From NCBI RefSeq assembly GCF_003544875.1, contig NZ_CP032093.1, positions 2,976,001-3,040,000 of the forward strand: a DNA stretch of 64,000 nucleotides, given 5' to 3'. The stretch comes from Vibrio alfacsensis. Lineage in GTDB: Bacteria > Pseudomonadota > Gammaproteobacteria > Enterobacterales > Vibrionaceae. Both the position numbers and the translations under genes were made by a program. A model generated the notes under the pieces. That model had not been told where the DNA came from. It was given only the letters and a program-made list of their open reading frames with translations, and made no database searches. Within the stretch, counting starts at the first letter, position 1. Every line of letters starts with the position of its first letter. This document shows positions 9,507 through 21,092 of the stretch, piece by piece.

Positions 9507-10224
9507 TGCTGTCTCCTGAAGCGTTGTTACCTCCTGCAGAGCCGTTACTAGAAGCATCATCGCTGTTGCTCGAGCTGAACTTGCCATCCGGTGTTAAGTA
9601 CGTTCGTGTGATCTCGCCATAATCTTTAAGGTCTAAGATCACCGATACGGCCTTTGGAAGCTCACGATTCTTCGCCCAATTTTTTTGCCAAGATTTGCCA
9701 TCATAAAAACGCATATCAAAGCTTTCGACTTGAGTGAGCAGTGGTGTCACCAATCCCTCTTGACCGACTGGCGTATCTGGATAGCGCCACCATATACGTT
9801 GCAACACATTGTCTTTGAGGCGATAACCCACTTTCGTTACCTCTCCTCGCGGAAATTGTTGTTGAGGGTTATGCCACCCCAAACGCGAAAACATTACGCC
9901 TTTTGCATCCGAATCCAACAGATAATCGGACCAAAAAATCAGCTGGCTTGATGGTTCTTCACCGTTAGTACGCATTTGGCGCATCGCCATCTGACGAAAG
10001 TCGTTATCCATCATCACCATCGCCCTTTGAAGCTCATTCAAGCGTTGAGTGCGTTCTTGTGAGAGCACATTGCTGCGCTGCACTTGAGACACCACTTGAT
10101 ACGCAGCGACACTCAAACTGGCAAATATGGCGATCGAGACCAACACCTCTATCAGCGTAAAACCGCTTTGCTTTGAACGTGTTGGGTGGCAGTGCATCAA
10201 GCGTTTCGTTTTACTGCGCCACAT
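9499..10224 (-). CDS. gspJ: Type II secretion minor pseudopilin GspJ (EpsJ)
   Basis: A 241-residue minor pseudopilin. The prepilin peptidase motif [18 protein letters not shown] has Gly at -1, Phe at +1 and Glu at +5. The start MWRSK at 10224 matches the V. cholerae EpsJ start MWRTN and overlaps gspI by 14 bases. The C-terminus (about residues 220-241) is a low-complexity Ser/Asn/Gly tail. Confidence 0.94.
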   Translation of the reverse strand: MWRSKTKRLMHCHPTRSKQSGFTLIEVLVSIAIFASLSVAAYQVVSQVQRSNVLSQERTQRLNELQRAMVMMDNDFRQMAMRQMRTNGEEPSSQLIFWSDYLLDSDAKGVMFSRLGWHNPQQQFPRGEVTKVGYRLKDNVLQRIWWRYPDTPVGQEGLVTPLLTQVESFDMRFYDGKSWQKNWAKNRELPKAVSVILDLKDYGEITRTYLTPDGKFSSSNSDDASSNGSAGGNNASGDSNG

Positions 10225-10605
10225 AACTTCTCACTGTAACCACTGGGCTTGTGTTTTTTGCTGTCGCGACACTGACATCAAATGCTTTCAGCAATGGCTG
10301 CGCGGTGGCAACGGGTGTGACTTTCCAATACCAAGTGCGGCCCGCAAGCTCTTCTGTACCGTTTTTTGCTTTTAGCTTTTCGGTAGCAAGCATCACGTTA
10401 GCCATTTGGTTATCCACAACCATAGCTGCAAACATTTTTCTTCTAAATAACTGATGGTATTAATGTGCTGACTCACAGAGCGAATCACACTGATCGCTGC
10501 GGTGGCAAAAATAGCGAGTGCAACAAGCACCTCAAGCAACGTCATACCTCGTGTTTTGCGGTACGATTTACCAATACGGTGTAGGTTAGAATCTCGTATT
10601 GTCAT
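10211..10605 (-). pseudogene. gspI: Type II secretion minor pseudopilin GspI (EpsI), frameshifted in an A-run
   Basis: A minor pseudopilin with leader RGMTLLEVLVALAIFATAAI. As written, the frame leaves the family after ...INTISYLEEK. Adding one base to the T-run at 10435-10439 (A-run on the coding strand) continues as MFAAMVVDNQMANVML, matching V. cholerae EpsI, and runs to the stop at 10211. The restored length is 131 residues including a short N-terminal extension from ATG 10605. MTLLEV is preceded by a good leader, so a shorter start is also possible. It overlaps gspH by 20 bases once gspH is restored. One missing base; probably a sequence error. Confidence 0.93.
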
Positions 10606-11199
10606 CGTCTTCCGCTTCTTCTCCTGGCGCTAACAACTTAATTTCGCCAGTTTCTTTACCAATTATTCGCCAACCATCATTCAATGTATCACCATTTTCA
10701 GGGAAGAAAGACAGCGTAAAGGGCGTCAGCTCCGCACTAGAAAAACAAATACTTGTGGTGGTTTTACTTTTTTGTTTTTTTCGTCGTCTTCCTCGGCAAA
10801 CATGTCTTCATCAAACAAAGATCCCGGTTCAAACAAACGATTATCATCATCCCAAGCTCCGCCCCCCAGCTCTAACTGCAAAGCAATATCATCTTCTAAC
10901 TTGGTTTCACTCGGAATTTGCTTTAATTCGAGAGGCTGCCAACCATCTTGAGTCAAACTCAACAACACATAGGTTGATTTCGCTTCATCAACACGAACAC
11001 CAAAATCTTTGCCACTCAATACGGCTTCTTCATTCAACAGCTGCAAACGTTGAAAAAAGCCTTGAGCGTACTGTTTGGAAAGATCTTTCTGACTTGTCGG
11101 TAAGGTTGTGATCACCGCTACCGCGGTAAGGGATAACAAAACCAGCACCAATAGAATTTCTATTAATGTAAATCCGTGATGTTTTTGCATTTGCTTCAT
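10586..11199 (-). pseudogene. gspH: Type II secretion minor pseudopilin GspH (EpsH), frameshifted in a T-run
   Basis: A minor pseudopilin with leader HGFTLIEILLVLVLLSLTAV. The coding strand loses frame after PPQVFVF at the run of five T (A-run 10741-10745 on the plus strand), ending at 10726. Adding one T gives SSAELTPFTLSFFP, then a WRI segment and a KLLAPGE tail to the stop at 10586. This matches the end of V. cholerae EpsH (LSSGEVTPFTLSIFP ... LLAPGE). The restored protein is 204 residues. ATG 11199 lies 22 bases after the gspG stop; ATG 11190 is an alternative. Confidence 0.93.
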
Positions 11200-11221
11200 T
11201 AGTGCTGGTTTGTCATCAATA

Positions 11222-11665
11222 TTATTGGAAGTCTTGCATGTTCCAGTTGCCAATATCAGCAGCAGGACCTTCACCACCCTCTTGACCATCTGCACCAAGT
11301 GTGAAGATATCAATCGTGCCATTATCGCCAGGGCTTAGGTATTGGTACTCATTACCCCAAGGGTCGTTTGGCAGGCGCTTGATATAACCACCATCACGGT
11401 AGTTGCGTGGCTCAGGGTTAGACGGTTTTGTAACAAGCGCGTCTAGACCTTGGTCTGTTGTTGGGTAAACGCTGTTATCCAACTTGTACATATCCAACGC
11501 ATTTTCTAGCGCCACAATGTCTGTGATCGCTTTTTGTTGGTCTGCTTTTTCTTTGTTACCCAATAGGTTTGGCACAACAAAACTTGCCAAGATACCCAAA
11601 ATAACCACAACGACCATTACTTCTAAAAGTGTAAAGCCGCGCTGTTTACTACGCTTAAATTTCAT
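11222..11665 (-). CDS. gspG: Type II secretion major pseudopilin GspG (EpsG)
   Basis: A 147-residue major pseudopilin that forms the periplasmic pseudopilus. The leader MKFKRSKQRG is cleaved by the PilD/GspO peptidase before FTLLEVMVVVVILGILASFV (Glu at +5). The C-terminal calcium-site loop region (about 115-137: LSPGDNGTIDIFTLGADG) is typical. The ATG at 11665 has GGAG 7 bases upstream; an upstream TTG overlaps that site and is rejected. No gspO gene is in this operon, as expected in Vibrio. Confidence 0.97.
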   Translation of the reverse strand: MKFKRSKQRGFTLLEVMVVVVILGILASFVVPNLLGNKEKADQQKAITDIVALENALDMYKLDNSVYPTTDQGLDALVTKPSNPEPRNYRDGGYIKRLPNDPWGNEYQYLSPGDNGTIDIFTLGADGQEGGEGPAADIGNWNMQDFQ

Positions 11666-11725
11666 TGTTTTCTCCAAAAGTTAGATTCAAGCCATATCAT
11701 CAATAGACACGTCTTAACCCGAATT

Positions 11726-12943
11726 TTATCCGCTCATTAAGTTATTCATTTCCAACATTGGCATTAATGTCGCCATTACGATGAAAAGCACAAGGCCTGC
11801 CATCAATGCAATCAATGCTGGTGTAAACACACCCAAAGCAATATTAACCGTTGATTCAAAGTTTTGGTCTTGGTTATCCGCCGCTCGTGTGAGCATGCTT
11901 TCTAGCTCACCACTTTGCTCACCACTGGCAATCATATGTAGCATCATTGGTGGAAACAAACGAGTTTGATCAAGGGCTTTTCTTAAACTCGCCCCCTCGC
12001 GCACATTATCCGCGGCAACCAACACTTGCTGCTTTACATAGCGGTTTGACATCACGTCTACTGCAACGCGCATCCCCTCAAGAATAGGAATGGCACTTGA
12101 AGTACAAATCGAGAGCGTGCGTGCAAAACGGGCCGTGTTCAAACCTTTAGAAATCTTACCCAGCAATGGCATGCTCAGAATTTTTCTGTCCCACGCTAGA
12201 CGAAAGTTTGGTTTTTGTAACGCTAATTTTAGGCCGTAGAAAAACACCACGACCACACCAAAAATAATCAAACCCCAATTCTGAATAAACTCGCTGGCCG
12301 CAAGCAAAATCTGCGTTGATTGAGGCAACTCTTGCCCCATCTGAATGATAGGTTCAATAATTTTAGGCACGACCGTCGCCAACAAGAAAGAGACAATCGC
12401 CACCGCAAAGACCACTAAAACAACCGGATAAATCATGGCCTGTAAGAGTTTAGAGCGCATCTTTTGACGGTTCTCGACATACTCAGCCAAGCGTTCCAAT
12501 ACGGTATCCAAGTGGCCGGATTTTTCACCCGCCGCAACCATGGAACGAAACAACTCATCAAAGACATGCGGATAGTCACCTAAGCTGTCCGCTAGCGGAT
12601 AACCCTCCGTAACTTTAGAACGAACGGCAGCAATCATGGTCCGAATACGTGGCTTTTCCGCTTGCTCTGATACGGCTTTTAAACACTCTTCCAACGGCAT
12701 GCCGGATTGCACCAACGTAGAAAGTTGACGTGTTATTAAAGCCAGTTCAGCCGTTTTTATGCCACGTTTAAAACCAACCGAACCAGAAGACTTTGCCGCT
12801 TTGGCTTTGGCTTCCATGACCTCAACAGGGATCATTCCCTGCTCTTTTAGGCGTTGGCGCACCTGACGGGCGTTGTCCCCCTCAATCGTGCCTTTCTTCT
12901 GTTTGCCTTTCGCATCCAGCGCTTTGTATTCAAATGCCGCCAT
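11726..12943 (-). CDS. gspF: Type II secretion inner-membrane protein GspF (EpsF)
   Basis: A 405-residue polytopic platform protein with two repeated T2SSF domains (about residues 70-195 and 273-395) and membrane segments near 170-195, 220-240 and 375-400. It contacts GspE and GspL. The start ATG 12943 shares a base with the gspE stop, so translation is coupled. Confidence 0.97.
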   Translation of the reverse strand: MAAFEYKALDAKGKQKKGTIEGDNARQVRQRLKEQGMIPVEVMEAKAKAAKSSGSVGFKRGIKTAELALITRQLSTLVQSGMPLEECLKAVSEQAEKPRIRTMIAAVRSKVTEGYPLADSLGDYPHVFDELFRSMVAAGEKSGHLDTVLERLAEYVENRQKMRSKLLQAMIYPVVLVVFAVAIVSFLLATVVPKIIEPIIQMGQELPQSTQILLAASEFIQNWGLIIFGVVVVFFYGLKLALQKPNFRLAWDRKILSMPLLGKISKGLNTARFARTLSICTSSAIPILEGMRVAVDVMSNRYVKQQVLVAADNVREGASLRKALDQTRLFPPMMLHMIASGEQSGELESMLTRAADNQDQNFESTVNIALGVFTPALIALMAGLVLFIVMATLMPMLEMNNLMSG

Positions 12944-14445
12944 TACGCTTCCTTGGTTACTCGCATGACTTCTTCAAGTGACGTAATGCCAAGGCGCACT
13001 TTGCTCAAGCCATCGCTACGAATACTTGGTGTATGTGCACGAACGGCTTTTTCTACTTCTTGTTCACCCGCTTCGCTATGGATAAGCTCTTGAACTTTGT
13101 CATCAACCATCAATAGTTCATGAATACCCGTTCGGCCACGGTAACCTTTTTGGTTACAGGCCTCACATCCTTTAGCGCGATGTAAAACTAAAGATTCTGT
13201 CTCTTCCATTTCAAACAGTTTCTTCTGTTCTTTATCCGCTTCATACGGCTCTTTACAATCTGAACACAGCGTACGTACGAGACGTTGAGCCAGTACACCA
13301 AGCAAAGAAGAAGAAATAAGGAATGGTTCAATGCCCATATCACGGAGACGTGTAATCGCACCAACGGCTGTGTTGGTGTGTAGCGTCGACATTACTAAGT
13401 GACCGGTCAACGAGGCTTGAACGGCTATCTGAGCGGTTTCCAAGTCACGGATCTCACCGACCATCACGACATCCGGGTCTTGACGAAGAATCGCACGTAG
13501 ACCACGCGCAAACGTCATGTCCACTTTCGGGTTTACTTGCGTCTGGCCAATACCATCGATATCGAATTCGATAGGATCTTCCACCGTTAGAATGTTGCGC
13601 TCGTTGCTATTGATCTCTTGCAGACCGGCATACAAGGTGGTGGATTTACCCGAACCCGTTGGGCCCGTCACCAAGATAATGCCATGCGGACGTTGGATCA
13701 GATGAGCAAAGTTATGGTGTACTGAAGGCGTCATGCCTAAGCTGTGCAAATCAAGGCGGGTAGCGTTCTTATCCAATAGACGCATTACCACACGCTCACC
13801 ATGTGATGACGGCATGGTTGAAACACGTACGTCGACCGCACGCCCACCAATACGCAATGAAATACGCCCATCTTGTGGCACGCGTTTTTCCGCAATGTCC
13901 AGTTTGGCCATTACTTTCACGCGGGAAACCAGTAATGGTGCGAGTTTGCGGCTTGGGGTTAATACCTCTCGCAACACACCATCGACACGGAAACGAATAG
14001 ACAGCGTTTTCTCGAACGTTTCGATATGAATGTCCGACGCGCCCTCTTTAATCGCTTCACCAAGCATGGCGTTAATCAACTTGATAATTGGCGCATCATC
14101 TTCAGACTCAAGTAAGTCTTCATCATGCGGTAACTCTTCTGCCAACGAGAAAAAGTCATCACTATCTGCACCAATATCTTCCATCAATTGACGAGCTTCA
14201 GATGAGTCACGCTGATACGCTTCAGTGAGCTTCTTATCAAACGCATCTTTGTCCATCACTTGCGGAATAAAATTCTGTTTCAGTACACGGCGCACTTCAA
14301 CCAGAGCCGCTGGATTAAGCGGCTCCACATAGTAAAGAATTGGAGGGCGCTCTGGGTGCTCCGTCTCCAATACCAGTTTAAAGCGATTAGCAAAACTGAA
14401 TGGCAGACGACGCATACTTGGCGCTGTGTCTAACATATCAACCAT
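12943..14445 (-). CDS. gspE: Type II secretion ATPase GspE (EpsE)
   Basis: A 500-residue cytoplasmic hexameric ATPase that powers pseudopilus assembly. Visible are Walker [11 protein letters not shown], the Asp box, Walker [15 protein letters not shown], the His box STLHTNTA and a C-terminal CxxC pair zinc module (CSDC ... CEAC). The central region is nearly identical to V. cholerae EpsE. The N-terminal arm binds GspL. Start ATG overlaps the gspD stop by one base. Confidence 0.97.
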   Translation of the reverse strand: MVDMLDTAPSMRRLPFSFANRFKLVLETEHPERPPILYYVEPLNPAALVEVRRVLKQNFIPQVMDKDAFDKKLTEAYQRDSSEARQLMEDIGADSDDFFSLAEELPHDEDLLESEDDAPIIKLINAMLGEAIKEGASDIHIETFEKTLSIRFRVDGVLREVLTPSRKLAPLLVSRVKVMAKLDIAEKRVPQDGRISLRIGGRAVDVRVSTMPSSHGERVVMRLLDKNATRLDLHSLGMTPSVHHNFAHLIQRPHGIILVTGPTGSGKSTTLYAGLQEINSNERNILTVEDPIEFDIDGIGQTQVNPKVDMTFARGLRAILRQDPDVVMVGEIRDLETAQIAVQASLTGHLVMSTLHTNTAVGAITRLRDMGIEPFLISSSLLGVLAQRLVRTLCSDCKEPYEADKEQKKLFEMEETESLVLHRAKGCEACNQKGYRGRTGIHELLMVDDKVQELIHSEAGEQEVEKAVRAHTPSIRSDGLSKVRLGITSLEEVMRVTKEA

Positions 14446-16469
14446 TACTTCACTTCCATTTGATCAATGAATGCTTGGATTTCAGCTGGGTGCTTACGCT
14501 CACGACCAAACTCAGGCAGAACTGGAATGTTGTCATCCGACATCAGCTTCAAGCCTTGTTCTTGGTTGTATAGTTGCTCTGCACGAATAAAGTTGTACTT
14601 ACGCTGAGTAATACCATCTGCCGTCATGCCATCACGAATAATGGTTGGCTTAATGAACACCATCAGGTTTTTCTTCTCTACTTGAGTACTGGTCGATTTG
14701 AACAGATGACCAAGAACCGGAATATCACCAAGCAGCGGTACTTTCGATTCACTCTCTAGTGCGCGCTCATCAATAAGCCCACCTAGTACCAGCATTTGAC
14801 CGTCTTGTACCATCACGGACGTATTCAATTGACGCTTAGCAAAACGCACGTCCACCGCACCATTGGCACCGAGCACGTTTGACACTTCTTGTTCAATATT
14901 CAGCTGAACAGAGTCACCCTCGTTGATCTGAGGCACGACTTTCAGCTTGATGCCCACTTCTTTGCGATCCACCGTTTGGAATGGGTTATCGTTGTTTGAA
15001 CCTGCGGTTGAGCCAGTAATCACCGGCACTTCTTCACCAACAATAAATGACGCCTCACCGTTGTCCATCACGGTAATGCTTGGTGATGACAAGATGTTCG
15101 AGTTCGAATCCGATGACACCGCGCTGATCAATGCTGTCCAGTCGCCCATTACGATGCTCATTGCAGCACCGTTCACGCCACCTAGTGCTGCAGCCAGTGT
15201 CGAATAATCACCCTCTTCGGTGTATTCTCGAGTTTCCCACTTGTTGTTTTCACTGTCCCAGTAACTTTCTGTTTTCGTGGTGTCTTTGGCTTCTTCTAAG
15301 CCAACCATTACGCCACCGATCGATGCGCCAGTATTGCTGTATTGGATCATCGCCCCCGTTTCGAGGTTACCCCACTGAACGCCGAGGTTCACACCGTCAC
15401 CCTCTGCCATCTCCACGATCAATGCTTCAATCAATACTTGAGCACGACGGATATCCAGCTGAGCAATCACATCTTGCAGTGCAATCATAATATCTGGCGG
15501 CGCCGTCAACACGAGAGAGTTGGTCGCTTCATGAGATGCAATCACCACTTCGCCACGCTTCGCACTTGATGCGCCTTTCTGACCTGCTTGTTTCTCTGCT
15601 TGCAAGTTATCAGACACGCCTTTTAGTACATCAACCAAATCTTCCGCTTTCGCATACTTGAGGTAAACCACTCGGTTATTACCTTTGGTTGCCATTTCGA
15701 TATCAAGTTGACGAATCAAACGTTTAAGACGAGCACGTACTTTTGGATCGCCAGAAATTAGGATGGAGTTCGTGCGCTCATCTGCCACGATTTTCGGCTC
15801 AAGAAATTCTGGTGTGCTTTTTTGTGCCGTAGTTTTGTTCAACGCATCAATAATGCGCACCATTTCTGCTGCCGATGCATTTTGAAGCTCAACCAGCTCA
15901 ATATTTCTATCACCCGCTTGGTCAACACGTTTAATGATTTCCGCGAGGCGATTCACCACGGCGGCTCGGCCTGTGATTAAGATGATGTTCGCTGGATCAT
16001 AGTGCACCACGTTACCGGCACCTGCGTTATTGATCAGCTGACGTAATAACGGAGAAAGTTCACGTACCGATACGTTACGTACCGCAACAACACGGGTGAT
16101 CACGCTATCGCCTGGCTCAGCATTACCGCTCACAACGGGGATTGCCGATGTTTTCGCGTCTTTTGCTTTGATCACTTTCAGGACGTTATTGTCCATCTCA
16201 ACAACCGCGTAGCCGTATACTTCGAGAACATTCAGGAAGAAGCTGTAGTATTGTTCTTCGTTTAACACATCATAACTACGTACATCGATTTTACCGCGTA
16301 CAGATGGATCAACGATGATGGTCTTTTCTAGATTACGACCCACAATGTTGATGAATTCTTGAATGTCAGTGCCTTTGAAACTTGCACTAAACTCGTTCGC
16401 CATCGCACCAGGCGCGCACAGGAGCGTTCCTGCCAGTAGCCAAGTGCTTTTGCTAAACCAATGTTTCAC
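14445..16469 (-). CDS. gspD: Type II secretion secretin GspD (EpsD)
   Basis: A 674-residue outer-membrane secretin with signal peptide (about 1-24, ending GAMA-NEF). The N0 domain ([20 protein letters not shown]) and the repeated N1-N3 domains (about 125-330) precede the beta-barrel secretin domain (about 400-610) with [16 protein letters not shown]. The C-terminus likely carries the pilotin-binding region. A cap-gate insert (about 395-425, acidic, [14 protein letters not shown]) is Vibrio-type. Fourth from the distal end of transcription order gspC-D-E-F. Confidence 0.97.
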   Translation of the reverse strand: MKHWFSKSTWLLAGTLLCAPGAMANEFSASFKGTDIQEFINIVGRNLEKTIIVDPSVRGKIDVRSYDVLNEEQYYSFFLNVLEVYGYAVVEMDNNVLKVIKAKDAKTSAIPVVSGNAEPGDSVITRVVAVRNVSVRELSPLLRQLINNAGAGNVVHYDPANIILITGRAAVVNRLAEIIKRVDQAGDRNIELVELQNASAAEMVRIIDALNKTTAQKSTPEFLEPKIVADERTNSILISGDPKVRARLKRLIRQLDIEMATKGNNRVVYLKYAKAEDLVDVLKGVSDNLQAEKQAGQKGASSAKRGEVVIASHEATNSLVLTAPPDIMIALQDVIAQLDIRRAQVLIEALIVEMAEGDGVNLGVQWGNLETGAMIQYSNTGASIGGVMVGLEEAKDTTKTESYWDSENNKWETREYTEEGDYSTLAAALGGVNGAAMSIVMGDWTALISAVSSDSNSNILSSPSITVMDNGEASFIVGEEVPVITGSTAGSNNDNPFQTVDRKEVGIKLKVVPQINEGDSVQLNIEQEVSNVLGANGAVDVRFAKRQLNTSVMVQDGQMLVLGGLIDERALESESKVPLLGDIPVLGHLFKSTSTQVEKKNLMVFIKPTIIRDGMTADGITQRKYNFIRAEQLYNQEQGLKLMSDDNIPVLPEFGRERKHPAEIQAFIDQMEVK

Positions 16470-16505
16470 GTATGTCTCCCTGAACTTACGCCGTTCGCCT
16501 AAGTC

Positions 16506-17425
16506 TTACAATTGGATATAGATATCGTACTGTTGGCCATCGCGCTCAACAGTCAGATTAAGTTCTTGTGGATCGTTCATCACTTGCATCAGTTGTACTG
16601 AAGAAGATGGGTCACTTAAATCGATCCCATTAAGTTGCACCGCAATATCGCCCGCCTTTAGACCGACATCATTAAACAATGATGCATCACGTCCCGGAGA
16701 GACACGGTAGCCTGCAATTCCCCCGTCTTTTTTCACTGGAGAAATATTGATGTACTTAAATACGCTTTGTGGGTCTTGAGCAATTTCTTCACGGATTTGC
16801 TCTAATTTATCGCCAACAGCGGCATTGTTGCTTGGTTTCGCAACTGGACGTGCAGCTTGTGGGCTTTCTGACAATTTTTGTACTCAATACCTTGCAGCAT
16901 CAAGGTTTCATCTCGACCTTGGTTATCGATAATGACTCGATCCACCAAAACCGCTTTCAATGTTGCGCGAGTGCCTTCAATTTCTTCACCAATACCATAG
17001 GTCGCTTGTTTGCCACGGTTTGCGATCACCGCAAGGCTGGTTTTGACATTGCTACTGGCAACGGCACCGACTAAAGTTAAATTAAGGCGTGTTTTTGGTG
17101 CATCTTGGACGACCGGTTGCTCAACAATCACTGGCTTTTGCTCGGTGTATTTACCAAACAAATGCGCATTTTGGAGTGCATTAAAGTCGATCGTGTCTTT
17201 TGCGGTGTTTGATTCGACGCGGCTCGCCGATGGACGCCATTGAACGACATCGGTGCTTTGAGGGACGGATAGCCACACCAATTTTCCGAGCACCCAAGCC
17301 GTTAGTGCAATAAAAAGACAAGTCAGTAGCAAGCTGAGTTTGGCTTGAATGGCATGATTGTTGGACTTGATATGAGTCAGTAGCGAGCGACTTGATAATC
17401 CTGCACTTAGCTCTAAACGCTTCAC
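16506..17425 (-). pseudogene. gspC: Type II secretion protein GspC (EpsC), frameshifted in an A-run
   Basis: First gene of the operon. GspC links the inner-membrane platform to the secretin. A membrane segment (about residues 30-50, LSLLLTCLFIALTAWVLGKL), the homology region that binds GspD-N0 (about 75-185) and a PDZ domain in the second half are all present. The frame breaks after LQGIEYKN at the T-run 16875-16879. One extra base gives EYKKLSESPQAARPVAKP and continues to the stop at 16506. The restored length, 306 residues, is essentially that of V. cholerae EpsC. One base missing; likely a sequence error. Confidence 0.94.
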
Positions 17426-17678
17426 TGAACGAATTCCTTTATTCTAACGTCAGCCGTCCTGTTTTATACGCGGAAATCGACTCTACGTTGCTAAAATTGC
17501 AATAAATTTACTACTCAACAAATAGCGGAAAATTATATCATAACTTGCCTTTTGTACCTTTTTTCTTATGTAGTTTTTGCCAACTCCCTTGAAAAAAAAA
17601 CACCTTGGCACCATCTGTAGGTGAATAATCCACCAGTCACTACACTATTCGTGTCGTGATTAGATAGCACTGAGTCCT

Positions 17679-18065
17679 ATGAGTTCCGAAAATGAAGCCG
17701 TAAGGCTAGATAAATGGCTTTGGGCCGCCCGATTCTATAAGACCCGCTCCATTGCCCGTAATATGGTCGACGGTGGTAAAGTCCACTATAATGGCCAACG
17801 AAGCAAACCTAGCAAAATCGTTGAGCTCGGCGCAGAGATCCGTCTTCGTCAAGGTAACGAAGAAAAGACGGTGGTTATCGAGAAAATTTCTGACCGCCGT
17901 ATGGGTGCTCCCATCGCACAAACGCTATACCGCGAAACTGAATCAAGTATCAGTCTACGTGAAGAGCAAGCGATGCAACGCAAACTCAACGCCCACAACC
18001 CTAGTCCGGAACGCCGCCCAGATAAAAAGCAGCGCCGAGACATCATTAAATTCAAACACCAATAA
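17679..18065 (+). CDS. hslR: Ribosome-associated heat shock protein Hsp15
   Basis: A 128-residue S4-domain RNA-binding protein. The S4 fold lies at about 8-68 (VRLDKWLWAARFYKTRS, ARNMVDGGKVHYNGQ), and the basic C-terminal tail (about 95-128) is typical. Hsp15 binds stalled 50S subunits carrying a nascent chain and helps recycle them. It is followed 30 bases later by hslO, the same pair as in E. coli. Confidence 0.95.
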   Translation: MSSENEAVRLDKWLWAARFYKTRSIARNMVDGGKVHYNGQRSKPSKIVELGAEIRLRQGNEEKTVVIEKISDRRMGAPIAQTLYRETESSISLREEQAMQRKLNAHNPSPERRPDKKQRRDIIKFKHQ

Positions 18066-18095
18066 AGCCGGAATTACCGACGAGGAAAGCACTCC

Positions 18096-18971
18096 ATGGC
18101 AAATAATGTTTTAAACCGCTACCTATTCGAAGATCTTTCTGTACGTGGCGAGTTGGTACAATTGGATGAAGCGTACCAACGTATTATCTCCAGCAAGGAA
18201 TATCCGGCAGCACTACAAAAACTGTTGGGTGAGCTACTCGTTTCAACCACACTTTTAACGGCAACTTTGAAGTTCGAAGGCTCAATCACTATCCAATTGC
18301 AGGGTGATGGCCCAGTTTCTCTTGCGGTTATCAATGGCGACCATGATCAAAAGATCCGCGGTGTTGCACGTTGGGAAGGCGATATTGCAGACGACGCAAG
18401 CCTGCACGATATGATGGGTAAAGGTTACCTAGTGATCACTATCGAGCCGAAGAAAGGTGAACGCTACCAAGGTGTGGTTGGCTTAGAGGGTGACACGCTA
18501 GCTGACGTTATCGAGGGTTACTTCGCTAACTCAGAACAGCTAAAAACTCGTATTTGGATCCGCACTGGCGAGCTTGATGGCAAAGCACATGCGGCAGGTA
18601 TGATGATCCAAATCATGCCAGATGGCACAGGTACACCTGAAGACTTTGAGCACCTAGAGCAACTAACAAACACAGTAAAAGACGAAGAGTTATTTACGCT
18701 TGAAGCAAACGAGCTTTTATACCGTCTATACAACCAAGATACTGTTCGCCTATACGAACCACAACCGGTTGAATTCCACTGTGGTTGTTCTCGTGAACGT
18801 AGCGGCGCAGCCATCATCACGTTAGACAAAGCTGAAGTTTATGACATTTTAGCAGAAGAAGGATCGGTTTCTTTACATTGTGATTACTGTGGCACGTCAT
18901 ACGCGTTTGATGAACCTGCTATTACCGAACTCTATTCTGAAGCAGAACCAAACAATAAAACCCTGCATTAA
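18096..18971 (+). CDS. hslO: Redox-regulated chaperone Hsp33
   Basis: A 291-residue cytoplasmic holdase chaperone activated by oxidative unfolding. The four zinc-binding cysteines are intact: Cys229 and Cys231 (HCGCSRE) and Cys262 and Cys265 (CDYC). The N-terminal domain (about 1-180) matches the substrate-binding fold. Start ATG 18096, probably cotranscribed with hslR. Confidence 0.97.
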   Translation: MANNVLNRYLFEDLSVRGELVQLDEAYQRIISSKEYPAALQKLLGELLVSTTLLTATLKFEGSITIQLQGDGPVSLAVINGDHDQKIRGVARWEGDIADDASLHDMMGKGYLVITIEPKKGERYQGVVGLEGDTLADVIEGYFANSEQLKTRIWIRTGELDGKAHAAGMMIQIMPDGTGTPEDFEHLEQLTNTVKDEELFTLEANELLYRLYNQDTVRLYEPQPVEFHCGCSRERSGAAIITLDKAEVYDILAEEGSVSLHCDYCGTSYAFDEPAITELYSEAEPNNKTLH

Positions 18972-19006
18972 TTTTCATAGCTTATCAAGCATGTAATTTA
19001 CCTATC

Positions 19007-19033
19007 AAAAGGCCAGCTTTACGCTGGCCTTTT
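19007..19033 (+). terminator. hslRO terminator, within the 331-base gap before pckA
   Basis: The stem AAAAGGCCAGC / GCTGGCCTTTT sits 36 bases after the hslO stop. The rest of the gap up to 19302 holds the pckA leader. I see no strong CRP dyad, only a TGTGA half-site near 19157. Confidence 0.8.
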
Positions 19034-19302
19034 GTGATCCAACCCCGCTACATCTAGCCTCGCTCGTAATAAAACAACTTCTTAATTTTAAAAGATTAAT
19101 AATCGCTTTGCCCTAGCGCAATGGTTTGCGCGCACGATAAACTATTGAAACCAATATGTGACGGGACACCTAAAACCACACCTAAATACTGGGTATTTTT
19201 TGAGCTATATCCCTGTTTTATTCCCGGCCCGTTGCTAGCATGGTGAGCAGATAAAATAAAAATTTCTTACAAATTCCTACAAAATCCTTATAAGGAGCAC
19301 CT

Positions 19303-20931
19303 ATGACCGTTATGGAACATACTAAGGCTGCAACACTTGATCTAACTAAGCACGGACTGCATAACGTCAAAGAGGTTATTCGTAACCCAAGCTACGAAAT
19401 GCTGTTCGAGGAAGAAACACGTGCTGATCTAGAAGGTTATGAACGTGGCGTGGTGACAGAACTCGGCGCAGTTGCCGTCGATACTGGCATCTTTACTGGT
19501 CGCTCACCAAAAGATAAATACATCGTAAAAGACGCAACCACAGAAGAACATATGTGGTGGACATCTGACGCGGTAAAAAATGACAACAAACCAATCAACA
19601 AAGAAGTATGGGACGACCTAAAAACGTTGGTGACTAATCAACTATCAGGAAAGCGCCTTTTTGTGATTGACGGTTACTGTGGTGCGAATCCAGACACTCG
19701 TCTGAGCATTCGTGTGATTACCGAAGTGGCGTGGCAAGCGCACTTCGTAAAAAATATGTTCATTCGACCATCAGAAGAAGAGTTGGCAGCATTTGAGCCT
19801 GATTTCGTCGTCATGAACGGTGCAAAATGCACAAACGAGAAGTGGGAAGAGCATGGTCTGAACTCTGAAAACTTCACCGTATTCAACCTAACAGAGCGCA
19901 TGCAACTGATCGGCGGTACTTGGTACGGCGGCGAAATGAAAAAAGGCATGTTCGCGATGATGAACTACTTCCTACCGCTAAAAGACATCGCCTCTATGCA
20001 CTGTAGTGCCAACATGGGCAAGGAAGGCGATGTCGCGATCTTCTTTGGTCTGTCTGGCACCGGTAAAACAACTCTATCAACGGATCCTAAACGTGCACTG
20101 ATTGGTGATGATGAGCACGGCTGGGATGACGATGGCGTGTTCAACTTTGAAGGCGGCTGTTACGCGAAAACCATCAAACTATCAAAAGAGGCAGAGCCTG
20201 ACATCTACAACGCCATCCGCCGTGATGCTCTGCTCGAAAACGTCACCGTACGTGGCGATGGCTCGATCGACTTTGATGACGGTTCTAAAACAGAAAACAC
20301 CCGCGTATCTTACCCACTTCATCACATCGACAACATCGTGAAGCCGGTATCGAAAGGTGGTCACGCAAACAAAGTGATCTTCCTGTCGGCTGACGCATTT
20401 GGTGTGCTTCCTCCAGTGTCAAAGCTGACACCGGAACAAACCAAGTACCACTTCCTCTCTGGTTTTACAGCGAAACTTGCTGGTACAGAGCGCGGCATCA
20501 CTGAGCCAACGCCTACGTTCTCTGCTTGTTTTGGTGCGGCGTTCCTAACTCTTCACCCAACTAAGTACGCTGAAGTGCTCGTAAAACGTATGGAAGCGGC
20601 TGGCGCAGAAGCTTACCTCGTCAACACTGGCTGGAATGGCAGTGGCAAGCGTATTTCTATCCAAGATACACGCGGCATCATTGATGCGATCCTTGATGGT
20701 TCAATTGAAGATGCGAAAACCAAGCACATTCCAATCTTCAATCTAGAGGTGCCAACATCGCTACCAGGTGTGGATCCAAGCATCCTAGACCCACGTGACA
20801 CTTATGTTGACCCACTACAATGGGAAAGCAAAGCGAAAGATTTGGCAGAGCGCTTCATCAACAACTTTGATAAGTACACTGACAACGCGGAAGGTCAATC
20901 TCTAGTGAAAGCGGGCCCTCAACTCGATTAA
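19303..20931 (+). CDS. pckA: Phosphoenolpyruvate carboxykinase (ATP)
   Basis: A 542-residue gluconeogenic enzyme that converts oxaloacetate and ATP to phosphoenolpyruvate, CO2 and ADP. The P-loop [11 protein letters not shown], the metal site [10 protein letters not shown] and the ATP-type signature [20 protein letters not shown] are present, so it is the ATP-dependent class. AAGGAG lies 5 bases before the ATG at 19303. It is monocistronic with its own terminator. Confidence 0.98.
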   Translation: MTVMEHTKAATLDLTKHGLHNVKEVIRNPSYEMLFEEETRADLEGYERGVVTELGAVAVDTGIFTGRSPKDKYIVKDATTEEHMWWTSDAVKNDNKPINKEVWDDLKTLVTNQLSGKRLFVIDGYCGANPDTRLSIRVITEVAWQAHFVKNMFIRPSEEELAAFEPDFVVMNGAKCTNEKWEEHGLNSENFTVFNLTERMQLIGGTWYGGEMKKGMFAMMNYFLPLKDIASMHCSANMGKEGDVAIFFGLSGTGKTTLSTDPKRALIGDDEHGWDDDGVFNFEGGCYAKTIKLSKEAEPDIYNAIRRDALLENVTVRGDGSIDFDDGSKTENTRVSYPLHHIDNIVKPVSKGGHANKVIFLSADAFGVLPPVSKLTPEQTKYHFLSGFTAKLAGTERGITEPTPTFSACFGAAFLTLHPTKYAEVLVKRMEAAGAEAYLVNTGWNGSGKRISIQDTRGIIDAILDGSIEDAKTKHIPIFNLEVPTSLPGVDPSILDPRDTYVDPLQWESKAKDLAERFINNFDKYTDNAEGQSLVKAGPQLD

Positions 20932-20977
20932 ACCATCAATGAAATCATGAGTGCCTCAAGCACAAAAATGATCATCA

Positions 20978-21003
20978 AGCCCCTCTTTTGAGGGGCTTTT
21001 TAT
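20978..21003 (+). terminator. pckA terminator
   Basis: The stem AGCCCCTC / GAGGGGCT is followed by TTTTATT. Confidence 0.85.
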
Positions 21004-21092
21004 TGAATCCGTACCAAGATTGATACAAGCTTAGGCTTATCAAAGTAAGTCGATACTCACTTACTCCATACTACATACAGGTTTTGGCAGGG

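Noticed and set aside
19150..19165. CRP site upstream of pckA
   Set aside because: Only one TGTGA half is present; the other half does not match.
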